Source of the DNA: Diaporthe sp. PMI_573
Taxonomy: Eukaryota; Ascomycota; Sordariomycetes; Diaporthales; Diaporthaceae
DNA: 64,000 nt
Assembly: GCA_021399435.1 (NCBI GenBank)
Contig: JAJTUP010000012.1
Coordinates: forward strand, 1,116,001 to 1,180,000
Direction of reading: 5' to 3'
In this document: positions 48,958 through 59,898 of the stretch, piece after piece
Layout: every line of letters begins with the position of its first letter
Position numbering within the stretch: the first letter of the stretch is position 1
Program-made: the position numbers and the translations under genes
The notes under the pieces: model-generated
Told to the model about the DNA's origin: nothing
Database searches by the model: none
What the model saw: only the letters and a program-made list of their open reading frames with translations

Positions 48958-50858
48958 CTACATCCTGCGGCGCCGCTTTTTCAGCTCCATAATGTCATCA
49001 TAAACTTCCGAGCCAGCCAGCAATTCCTCGTCGGACTCGCCAGCTGCCTCGGGACGGGCCTGCAAGTTCTCAATGCCATCGTTTCCAAGTAAGAAGTCTC
49101 CCAGATACTTAATTGAATGCAGGATTTCCTCCTGTTACAACAATGTCAGCTACAAGTATGCAAGTAAGGGGTGATTTGATGTCGAGATCTTGCAAGTCCT
49201 GCACGTCTGTTTAAAGGGAGTGAGGGGGTTGTATTTCGAGCAAGGACCGGTACATACCCCAGTTGGAATGATCTGATCACTAGGCAGCAGAAATCCATAA
49301 CTGCCTGTGTCCCGCAGCTTGATCTGGTAACTATAGTGAGCACCAAGCTCGTGGTAGAACCAGTCAATGGCCGAGCCCCCGGTAGGCTCGATTCTGAGGG
49401 CCTTCTCCGTGTTCGAATCCGTCACGGCGCCCCTGCAGGCGGCTTTGACAGAATAGCTCTCGCCAGAGAAGAGCCTGATGGACTTGGCCAGCCCCAGAGC
49501 CAGCTCTTCTATCTTCTCAATATTCGGCGGCTCGACGCCGCAGGTATAGGCATAGGGGAACAGGATCTGCTGAGAGTAGGAGTGCAGATCCACCAGGCCA
49601 ACAAAGTCCACATTATTGACTTCGACTTGAACCTTCGCCCAGTCGCGCAGAGCCGAGACCTCAACTGACTCCCAAGGCGCATCGCCGCCGTACTATTCGA
49701 ACAATTGTCAGCAAACCTGGCACGAACTGTCATTGCAGCATCTTGGAAGACCACAAACCCCCCCCCCCCCTTCAAAAAAAAAAGGACCGAAAAGAAAAAA
49801 TGTTGGAAACGTACGCTCTCTGAACACGGGTCGTTCTCGTGCACCCCGGACCCGTCCCATTGGTAACCAAACGCGTGGTCGAGGTCCAGTCCGCGGCAGA
49901 ACTGTAAGCTCGTATGCTGGCGGGACTTCCTCCACAGCCGGTCGGCGCTCCACGTGTATTCGATGCCGTCCGGGTTGAGCTCAGGGATGAACACCACGTC
50001 GAACTTGTTGAGGAACTTGGTGATCAGCGGGTCCTTGCCGTAGCTCGTAACGAGAGCCCAGGCGAGGTAGTTGACCGTCGTGGTAGAGATCCACTCACGG
50101 GCGTGGGAGCCGCCCATGATGACCAGGGTCCTGCGAGGCTGCCCTTCGCCGGTGAAGCCGGGGCCGACGATCAAGGCGGGTATATCGCGACCTTCGTAGG
50201 ACTGCCCTATGGTGGTGTAGCGCACAAAGGAAGGGAACATGGCCTCGATCAGACGCATCCACCGCATGACGACCTTGTGGGGCTGGTAGTTGCGGAAGAA
50301 ATACAGGCCCTCGTCGCCGCCATTGGGGGGCGGGGGGTTCATCAGGTCGACGCTAAACCTGCGTTCGGATTGGGACTGCTCCTTTGGTGTGGGGGGAGAA
50401 GGATAGGATGCGTAGACGGCCGAGGGCAGATCGTCGACCATGACCCAGTACGAGCTGCCCAGGGACGGCGGCAGCAGGCCCAGCAGCGATCTGACGTAGT
50501 TTTTCTGTACCCTCAAGTCGACGGTGCCGTCCCACGACCATATGTCCAGGAACAGGCGCTCGGTCGCCTGCGCCAACGCAGCCTCCTCCTCGGCAGTGGA
50601 TATGTTGAAGCGGAGGATGACCTCATCCTGGTATTTCCGGCCCAAGTTTGGTATGCGCTGCTCGAAGTCCTTTGAGGCCGGCCGGCCGAAGACCATCTGG
50701 ACTGCGCTATCCCGAAGCCATGTCAACCAAGGGAAGACAGATCGGTCCGGGTGGGGGTGGTTGTGGTGGCCGTGTGCTGCTGCTGCGGCGGCGGCGGCGA
50801 TGGCGGGAGCGGAGGAGGCTAGGAGGACGGGGACGAGGATGGCGGAGGGGAGTTGCAT
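48958..50858 (-). CDS. ECM14: ECM14, M14 carboxypeptidase fold with inactivated active site
   Basis: Secreted or vacuolar M14A-like protein of the fungal ECM14 family, linked in yeast to cell-wall biogenesis. Exons 50858-49815, 49692-49258 and 49131-48958 give 550 aa. A signal peptide ([20 protein letters not shown] plus an Ala run) is followed by a propeptide-like region ([20 protein letters not shown]) and the M14 domain. Zinc ligands are kept: [10 protein letters not shown] (His, Glu) and [13 protein letters not shown] (His). Substrate/catalytic residues are not: the family GVDPNRN is GLDLDHA (Asn-Arg replaced by Asp-His, 49875-49880), and the catalytic Glu of the FELRDTG motif is Lys in [12 protein letters not shown] (codon 49318-49320). 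These changes are those described for ECM14, so the protein is probably a pseudo-enzyme rather than a decayed copy. Confidence 0.94.
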
Positions 50859-53117
50859 CTTATCGTCGCAGAGTCGTGCGAGGCATGCGCCAGGCGAGGT
50901 GGTGGATGCAGCGCTCGGGGGGCGGCGATGCTGCGATGCACGTCGGAATTGACGGTACGGTGCAGCCGTTGGGCGTGGATCTTCGATCTCCAAGCTTGCG
51001 TCGAGAGTGGCAACCGATTGCGTCGCGGCTCGTAACGGCTACCACTTTGCAGGGCGGCCCGGCATCCGAAGACAGCAGCTGATGCAGCCGGCACGGGTCT
51101 GCTCTTTGCACAATGCTGAGGTTGTGCTGTGACGGTGAGAATGATGTTGTTGCTTGCATACAGAAGGCCATCGATGGGCTGGCATCGTACTCCCACCTAC
51201 GATAGATACTGTAGGCAGATGGGTAGATGATAGCATTGGACTAGGCTAGATACATGCCTAGGCACCTGTTTTGGGAGCTTGGCGTCAGTCGGCCAACGGG
51301 TTGAGGCTCCGTCTCCCATGTCCGTCACCTCAGCCCGGCTCCTCCTTGAACTGCAAGCTCGGACTTGGAAGCATAGCCACACCCAAAGGAAAAGCCCTAC
51401 CCAAGCGTGCCAGGGCAGGAGGGGTACGCAGTGCTGTATACGATACTCGCAGGCTCGGCCAATTAGAGAGGTACGGGCAGACCAAATGGGAGGCCCCCTT
51501 ACCAAAAATGTGTGGTCTTGTCTCTACATGTGTGGGGGACTGGCATAAGACGGTCAGGGTGTGCAGAGGGTGTGCAGATGGGTGTGTGGTAGCACAAACC
51601 TTGGACGCTCGTTGGTGCCGTGGATAATTCCGAACAGCCTCATAGGGGTGGTGTTGGGGCAGCAATAAGGCGTGGGATGAATCAATTAGCTTCCGTCAAC
51701 ATTGTGCTCAGGAAATTTAACTCTGAGCTTGTTGTGCTGCACTCGCATACCCACCGTAGGATCCGAGTTGAGATATCAAACTCGTCCCAAGTCATGTAAG
51801 AGGCTGAGGCGGACTGACACCTCGGGACACCTTTGGGACACCTTATGAAGCCTTGGGCAACACTGGCACGGGCATTCCAAATCCACCAGCCCGGTGCAAT
51901 CCGGCGCAGGATCTCATTCGGGATGACGGCAAAGAGACAGGGCTTGATCATCGAGGGCTCATCTCGGTCCCTGTCGTCTCCTTGCACCAGTCCAACCGTC
52001 CGCCGGCCTGGGCCTTGTCCGGCCTGGCACGAGGAGGATCTTTACGATGGGCATGGTGTGTGAGCATCCAGGGTCCCGTGCGTTGAGCGCGTGTGTGGTT
52101 TGCGTGTCTGCGTCTGGGGCAAGGTCGACCGCAAGGGGAAATTTCCAATGTTACGCTGGTGCTGGGGCAGTTCAAAATGGCTGCAGCTGAAAAGGAAGGA
52201 AAAGAAGGATGTGGGGATTGAATGCCATGCCGGTCATCTCAAGGTGGCTCGGAAGTGGAGAGAAGGGAATTGGCACAAGCCGACCCGCTTCCCGTACTTT
52301 GGCGCCCAGGCACATGCCTTAGCACCCTCTAGCCCTAGTGGTTAGCCCGGTACTGTGTACTCCGTACACGGTAGGCCGTCAAGAGCACCATCCCCTATTC
52401 CCTGTCTCCTGCCCTGCCAGGCCCGGCTTGTTGTCTAGGGCTGTCTTGTCCTGCGCCCGCTTGCAGGGAGAGCGAGTTGAGAGAGAGAGACTCAAGCATT
52501 GATCGATCCCCAAAGCAACTCACGGGAGCCCTTGCTTCCAGGAGCCTGCTCGCCTTGCAAGTCTACAAGCAGCAACCTACCTGCAATTGCGTCCTCGGGC
52601 GCATCGAGCCGACCGCAGTAGAGACAAACCCCTCCGGCCTCCAGCCTTCTCCGACATCCCATCCTCCCAACATCCAACTCGCATCCCGCTCCTCCCCAGC
52701 TGGACGACCGCCTTGGCTCGAGACCCCAGGCCTACCAGCCTTCCTGCTTGCCAGACCTTGCCTCGACGGAGCCACGGGGCAACGGAGCCACAGGAGAGAG
52801 ACTGCTCTGGCGTAATCTTCTCGTCAGTCCTCCCAGCCTGCAGCCCACGACTCTTCTCGACAACACCACGCCGCCCCATCCCAATCCTGCGAGCTCTGCC
52901 CGCCCTGTGCAACCCCTTCCCTGGCCTTCCTGCACTGTACTGCACTGCCTCTCTGTGCCGCACACCACCATCCCTCCAATCCGGACCTCGTGTCGCCGCC
53001 GCAGCCTTCGATCCAGCTACCATTGCCCATCGGTTATGGCTGACAGGACGGAATAGGACCCTTGCCGTCGATTCTTTCTCCAGACTGAAGCTATGGTGAT
53101 CCTCGCCATCTCACACT
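50859..53117. other. Divergent promoter region, ECM14 / Sec7 GEF
   Basis: 2.26 kb. No gene supported. It contains the palindrome TGCCTAGGCA at 51255-51264, TACTCCGTA near 52360, and from about 52490 a C/T-rich stretch that probably includes the Sec7 gene leader. Two short upstream ORFs precede the Sec7 start codon: 53036-53056 and 53093-53164, the second overlapping the start. Confidence 0.5.
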
Positions 53118-53775
53118 ATGCCCTTTCTTCGCACCAAGCGTGGAACTCCGGCCAGCGAGTCTGAGTTGCGCCGCTCAGCTTTGGACCCAGACCAGGTCCA
53201 GGACCCCAAAGAACCACCACCCTTGAGGGCGTCCACCTCACACAACGACCTGCCTCAACTACAGTTGTTGCGCTTCGACTCCCACACCTCAGCTGACGCT
53301 GACGCCGACGCCGCTCCTGCCAATGGCTCGACTCCTGCCATACCTGCTCCTCCTGTCACCCCTCCTCACGACAGTCCCTCGACTTCCGCCGCCGCCGAGA
53401 ATGCTCTGTCTGTCCCTCCTCGAGACCCCATAGACCGCCCCGACTCCCCGCCCATTCAAGACGAGACCCCGAAACACCGCCGCTTCTCCATGTTGAGGTT
53501 TCGCAATGCCTCCGACTCTCAGCTGTCGGCCAGGGTCAAGAAGCAGGCCCATGTTGACGAGTCGGCCCCTCCTGTGCCACGCCGTACGTTGCACCTAAAC
53601 CCTGAACGCCCTCACAGGAGCCCACAGGAATCTGGCTAACAGAAACGTCACAGCTCCTCCAGAGATCATAACCACCGCCCCGACGGTCGAGTTCGGTGCC
53701 GTTCCCAGGAAGCCATCTCGCATGTTTGGCCGTCTTAGGCGGTCGGGAGAGGAGATGCGAGCCGACCAGCAACAA

Positions 53776-53823
<48 letters not shown>

Positions 53824-56800
53824 CAACAGCAACAACAACAACCGCAGCAACGGCCTTCGACCCAAGGACTCAGCAAAAAGGATAGGCGCAAATCTTTTCT
53901 ACCGGGCACCTCCAACGGAAAAATATCCATCAGTATAGAGGAACCAAAGCGACCAAAGTCGTCCAACGCCCCCTCAACCAATGGCGCTGTTCAGCATCCT
54001 CCGCTTCCATTCCCCGCGAGCAGGCTGTCTGAGTCCTCAAGGTCCGAAGACAGCTCAGATCGCATACGTGGGAACACTGCCCCCAGTGCGTCTACTAGTT
54101 CAAGCACGTCCAATTTCTTCCGGCTTCCACGGCGGAAACCAAAACAGCCTGAGCCTATGTTTCCCATTGCGCATCTCCAGAAGAATCGCAGCCATGAACA
54201 CAATGCTAACTCGAACTCTTCTCTGGCACCCTCGACTCCTGTACGCGCGAGCACCTCCTCTGCAGCTTCTGGCAACGGGGCCCAGCAAACTCCTGTCGCC
54301 CGAGGGCCAGGCGGGGGGAACGGCGTCACCACACCCCCAGGGCCGTCGCCTGCGCGGGCTTTGTTTCAAAAATCGCACGCTTCACCCGCCACAGCTCTCT
54401 TCCGGCCAAAATCTACGAATAGTGGTGCCTCGTCGCCAACGCGATCACATGTTAACTTGCGGGGGAGATCGTCGACAATGAGTTCGCTTGGCCGGGAGTC
54501 CGTGGACGAGCGTCTGGCACCATCATTCCCACGAGCATCTACTTCCACCACTGGTCGCAAAAGCTTCGGTGACCTCTTGGGAATCAGTCGATTACGGAAT
54601 AACCCCGAGTCTCTACGCCAAGGAACAGGCACACCAGCCACCCCGGGGTCCAACACTTCCAAGGATAACTCGCTTAATATTCAAAGAGAGTCAGTTGTCT
54701 TGCCAGAACGCCGGGAGGACGAGAACCCAGGAAGATACCTCGAGCGCCTCGAGGAGGTTGCAAGCCGTAGCGTCATAGCTGCGGCGATCTCAAAAAGCTC
54801 GGATGCCTTCTCTCTCGCTGTTCTTCGGAGCTACATGCGAAGGTTTGGCTTCTTCGGTGACCCCATGGACATGGCTATAAGGAAGCTGTTGATGTCCGCG
54901 GAGCTACCTAAGGAGACACAGCACATTGATCGTTTTCTACAAGCTTTCGCGAACCGCTATCATGAATGCAACCCTGGGATATACGCGAACCCGGACCAGG
55001 CGTATTTCATAGCCTTCTCGATCCTGATTCTGCATACCGACGTGTTCAACAAGAACAACAAGCACAAGATGCAGAAGCCCGACTATATCAAGAATACCAA
55101 GGGCGAAGGAATCTTCGACGAGATACTCGAGGTTTTCTACGACAACATCACCTACACGCCATTCATTCACGTCGAGGACGATTTGGACATGAACGGAGAC
55201 CGATTGACTGCCCACAAGATCTCCAAGAAGAAGTCCATCTTGCCCAATGCTAACGTACCAGACGCCGCAAGCAAACGAGCCGCGAAGGAGCCTATTGATC
55301 CCTATACCATTATTTTGGATAACAGACTTGACATATTGCGGCCAAATCTGAAGGACGTGATGCATCTGGACGACCACTTCAGCTACCTCGGGACGGCCCA
55401 GAGCTTGAACCTGAAGGAACTGCAGAGGACCTTCTTCAGAACTGGGATCCTGCAGATCGTATCAGCAAGGTCTCGTCCTGATGCCTTCATGACCGAGAAG
55501 ACCGCTACGAATCCCCAGGAGGCCCAACCTGGCGTGGTTGACATAAAGGTCACGAAAGTGGGTCTTCTGTGGCGCAAGGACGTGAAGAAGAAAAAGACGA
55601 GATCACCCTGGCAAGAATGGGGCGCCATCCTTACTGGCGCACAGCTGTATTTCTTCCGCAACACTGCCTGGGTCAAGAACCTTATGCACCAATACGAGTC
55701 GCACGTCAAGCAAGGCCACGATGGCATGCCGATCATATTCAAGCCGCCACTAGAGACTTTCAAGCCAGACGCCCTGATGTCCACTGACGGCGCCGTCTCG
55801 TTGTTGGACGCCACATACAAGAAGCATAAGCACGCATTCGTGTATGTGAGACAAGGAGGACTTGAAGAGGTCTTACTTGCCGACAACGAGGATGAGATGA
55901 ACGATTGGTTGGCGAAACTGAATTATGCGGCCGCTTTCAAGACAAACGGGGTACGCATGAGAGGCGTTCTGGGCAGCAACTACGATGGCCAGGGTCGAAG
56001 AGCTTTCAGGAGGCTGGATACGGATGCCGTACAAACACCGAGTGGAGAAGTGACGATCGCACGCTCGAAAGTGGACCAACAGATGGCTCATGACATCCTG
56101 TTTGCACGCCGCGAAATCATTTTTCACAAGGTCGCTGAAGCCAATGAGAAGCTCCAGCACGAGGAGAAGAAACTTGAGCAGGCATTGAGGAATGCTCGCC
56201 ACCTTCAACTACTGGCCCCTGTCCAGCCGAAGACACGAGACCAGATGCTTATGGCAGCCGGGCGCATGGCAGCACAGCTCAAATGGACAAGGGTCGAGAT
56301 CTGTAAGATCAAGTGCCATCGAGACATCCTCCTCATGGATCTCGAAGAAGAGCGGCAGATGCTGGGGCTTCCAGCGGGCCCAATGTCTGAAGCCATCAGC
56401 AGTCCTGAGAAGCCCGCTCTAGGCCGTGAGATCTCAAAGGCTAGCAGCGGCACGGTGATGCCGAGTCCCCTGACTCCCATGCCGACCAACTCGCAGCGCA
56501 GCCACGCAGAAGGCGCGGCGTCGGACGCCGAGTCGGCCCAGGGCGAGGCGTTCCAGACACCACCAACAAGCGCAGCCCCGTCTTCATTCCACAAGCACCA
56601 AAACTCTTGGGAACTGCCCGCCCTGAACTTTGACCGAACCAGCATGAGAAAGGCTTCTGTGTCGAGCGCGGTCTCGTCTCACGTATCTGTCCCTACTACG
56701 CCACCTCGGACGGCCATCAACACAAGCTCGACCGACGAGGAGGCTGCTGTTGCTGACGATGGCGAGGATCATCATGAGCCAGACGCACGCGAACGTGAAC

Positions 56801-57756
56801 TTCTTGAACAAGCAGGTTTGCTCGGTGCGGAGGTCACGCGTAGCCCCGAGCCAATCGAACAGGCGAGACCCATCGATCCCGATGCCACTCCTGAGCGGCA
56901 GGAGCATACCCCTCACAGTAACTCGATGGACAAAGCTGACAAGAACAAGATCCGCCGAAGTCTGCAACGCACCCTCAGAGAGGGTGCAGGCCATCTGTCT
57001 CATGCCCGGAGCCGCAAAGGCAAAGAGCCCGCCACGAGTGGTTCGACGGACGACAACGAGTCCGAGATGCTCACTCGTGGGTCCGGCTCTTTTGTTGTGC
57101 ATGGAAAGAAAGCCTCGGTCATCACCTTTGGGTCTGAGCTCCAGAGCAGTCTGTCACCTGACGAGCATCTTCGCGCACGTAAGGCGTCGCATGTGGAAGG
57201 TGGTGTTGCTCACAGCGAAAGCGCCGAGGCAATGAACGTGGCCGCTGGCAGCGGCGGCGGCAGCGGAAGTGGTGACGGCGATTATCGGGTTTTCCTGCTC
57301 TCGGGCCCAAAGAGTGCCACCAAGCGTCGATCCTCGGCAGCCAGTACCAGCACAGCAACGGCCAGGAGCTTCAGAGATTTGCACAGGAAGTATAGCTCGG
57401 CACAGGCAGCCAAGGCATCCTCATCGGGCGGGAACCTCACTGTTCCTTCGGACGGCGAAAGTGATCCGGCTCTGAGCTTCTCCGATGGCCGGCGCAGCCC
57501 GTTGCTGCCGGAGCACGTCGAAGAGCTCATGGAAGAGGAAGAGCAGAGTGGTCCAGCAGATACCGTTGAAGACGAGGACACAGAGTTCAAGAGCGCAACG
57601 ATGAACAAGACGAGGGAAACCTTGTTCTTCACCCCAGAACCCGGGCCAGCAACCCCATCCGCCGGCAGTGTGAAGGACAGCTCAGGCGAAGAGCAAAACA
57701 ACACCAAGGAGAGCGGCCAGGAGGAAGCTAAAGCCTCTGTTCCCGTGCTTGTTTGA
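53118..57756 (+). CDS. Sec7-PH domain Arf guanine-nucleotide exchange factor (Syt1-like)
   Basis: Activates Arf-family GTPases in vesicle traffic; the Sec7-then-PH order suggests the Syt1/EFA6-like group. Exons 53118-53583 and 53654-57756 give 1522 aa. The N-terminal 500 residues are low-complexity and disordered, with 25 consecutive Gln encoded by mixed CAG/CAA at 53767-53841. The Sec7 domain lies at about residues 515-665 (GRYLERLEEVASRSVIAAAI, glutamic-finger region LPKETQHIDRFLQAFANRYH, AYFIAFSILILHTDVFNKNN). The PH domain is at about 790-920 (KVGLLWRKDVKKKKTRSPWQ, EWGAILTGAQLYFFRNT, DEMNDWLAKLNYAAAF), followed by a coiled coil (HKVAEANEKLQHEEKKLEQA) and a long Ser/Pro/Glu-rich tail. The second exon is uninterrupted for over 4 kb. 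Confidence 0.93.
53767..53841 (+). repeat. CAG/CAA polyglutamine tract
   Basis: 25 consecutive glutamine codons, then Pro-Gln-Gln-Arg. CAG dominates in the first 18 codons and CAA in the last seven. It lies in the disordered N-terminal part of the Sec7 protein. Confidence 0.97.
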
Positions 57757-59898
57757 CCACATCGACTTGCTAGCGAGTCGCGTTCCACCTACTCCAGCGA
57801 CAGAGAATCGGTCGCAGAATTGGTGAGAGGTCATGATGAAACGATTTCATTCTGTCTACGATATTACTTAATAATCAACTTCAACACCGAAAGACTGGGG
57901 TCACTGCAGGTGTGGCCCTGATCCTCCAGTCTTCTGTTTTCTCCGATGACAGACATCATCTGTATTTATGTATATAGACAAAGGGCATGAGGGCACGGAA
58001 TAAAGGGCGAAACTTGATACCACCACCATCACCACCACAACCACAACCACAACCACCACATCTTCGACAAGGCACATGTTTTCTTTGTGGACACAGCGGG
58101 CTGCACGGATCAGGCCCGGCATCTGCAGTGAGCTGTCTCGAAGGGACTAGGCAGGAAGAGTATTGATTCTATACCAGCCCACACACGTGTCTCACCACTG
58201 TTTTCCACCTCATTCAAAAAAAGTTAGCTGTACACTGAAGTGAGCCGGAAAGGGGAAGGGAATCACCAAACTGGGCATGTTTAAACTTTATTTTATCTTC
58301 TCCTTCTCTCTTCCTCTACGTGATCTCGCCTCACCTACCCGGGTGGGGACAGGGCGTTATTGGACCAGGCCTGGGTTGCAGGCTACCACTACAGCACTAC
58401 CCAGACAAAGACACTAGTGGGAGACAAAAAAAACCGGAATGGGACATTTCAATTTCAAGCGTCTTCTCGCAGCACGTCGGTTTCCTGGTAATATCTGCGG
58501 CCGGTGAAGGTCTCCACAGGCCAGACCAGATATGTGAGATCAAATTAGATGCTCCCGTCTCGTGTTCTTCAACTGAGGTGTCCCGGCGTGACGCACTCGT
58601 AGGCCGCCGCTCAACGTCGTAGAGCGTGTAAGCTGTTTGATATGAAAGACCCATGGTTTCAGCAGTAAGAAGTACCGGGGTGGCGGGGGGGGTGGGCGAA
58701 CTTCTTCACGCATATCATTGTAGTAACACAGCCACATTCTTTAGAAAGAGTTCAGAAACATCATTGCGGGGCCTGTCTAGCCCCTATCGATGATCGCATA
58801 GGAGTTTATGCCACAGGAGGTTCTCCTATATAAGGCTTACCTACGTATTGTTTTCGCAATAGCAGATTGAGTTATCCCATAGGTCATTCCACAAGATGGA
58901 CACCCTCCTTCAGGAAAACCTCCTGTGGGATACCAACTTACAAGATACCCTCCTATGGGAGGACCTACTATAACTAGGAGGTATCCCACAGGAGACTATC
59001 TCATAGAAGGTTATCCTCTAGGAGATGATTCCATAGGAGGTCAGTCCATAGGATTGCCCAGTACCTAGTATCCCGACGCGGGATGTCGCCCAGGGGGCCT
59101 GACCACCAATCTTCGGTCTGTTGCTCCGTCAGATCTTACCGGAATGTCCAGAGCAGCCGACCCTCGCTTCCGGAACCCTCCTCCGAACATGTCTCTGCTT
59201 CCGCGAGGGTCTCCAGTGCTGCTGGGAACAAGCCGCCTCCCTGAGGATTTGCGCGCGGACTCGGACGAAGAGGTGTCACCGCCACCAAAAATATTTCCGA
59301 GGAAGGGCCTGCGCCTGAACTAGCACGGCGCGCGGGCTCCCAGCTGCGAGACTTTTTGTATTCCCAGGCAGGTAAAAAAAAAAAGAAGCATTGCCCCCCG
59401 TCCCCCGTCCCCCGCCCCTCCCTTTTAAAGACCTTGAGTTGAACAAGCCTGCATGGGTTGTCTCGTTGGTTTCCATCTTGCGCAACCGATCCTCCGCAAG
59501 CTGCGTGATCCGCACATTCACACGACTTTAAAGACCGAGGAACCTGTCGCGCTTGTTCGAAAGTTATGCACTGCACTGCACTGCTTTGGAGGTGTGTAGA
59601 CCGGGGTTTCAAGAATACAATGTGCTTCAGCTGGAGTGTGCAAAATTGCACCCGCGTGGTAGCAGAAGCTGGCATAGAACAGCGTTGTCATCCATTCCCG
59701 AACAATTAACGCACTGAAGTGCACCTTCTACTCACGGTACGAGACCTTTTGAGGGCCTGTTTTCAAAGTCCTGTACACCAAGTCCAGGTAAAATCGGAGA
59801 CAGTATCAGGCGAGGTATCACCTGCAGTCTTCTTATTGATTTGTCCGCCTCGGGCAGTTGCTAGCTAGGTAATTTTAAGCATATCTGTCTAGGGAGGC
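57757..59898. other. Convergent 3' region (Sec7 GEF / SRP72) with repeats
   Basis: 2.1 kb between two stop codons, unusually long for a convergent pair. It contains an ACC/ACAACC repeat at about 58020-58062, a G-run near 58685-58695, the 15-bp minisatellite at 58793-59057 (separate entry), and A- and C-runs near 59376-59420. The open frames have no family similarity. Confidence 0.55.
58793..59057. repeat. 15-bp-period minisatellite with orientation switches
   Basis: Consensus unit ATCCCATAGGAGGTT (15 bp). Plus-oriented units: 58793-58807, 58808-58822, a degenerate 58823-58837, an out-of-register one at 58874-58888, then five in perfect register at 58983-59057. Minus-oriented units sit in register at 58902, 58917, 58932, 58947 and 58962. 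The units at 58920-58934 and 58980-58994 form a perfect 15-bp inverted repeat spaced by 45 bp. No coding potential is seen and no terminal duplication marks a transposon. Confidence 0.85.

Noticed and set aside
49914..50675. 253-aa plus-strand open frame antisense to ECM14
   Set aside because: Shadow of the ECM14 first exon; no independent support.
58793..59057. CRISPR-like array or bacterial ribosome-binding sites (AGGAGG)
   Set aside because: Units are contiguous without unique spacers, and the DNA is eukaryotic, so AGGAGG has no start-site meaning here; treated as a minisatellite.
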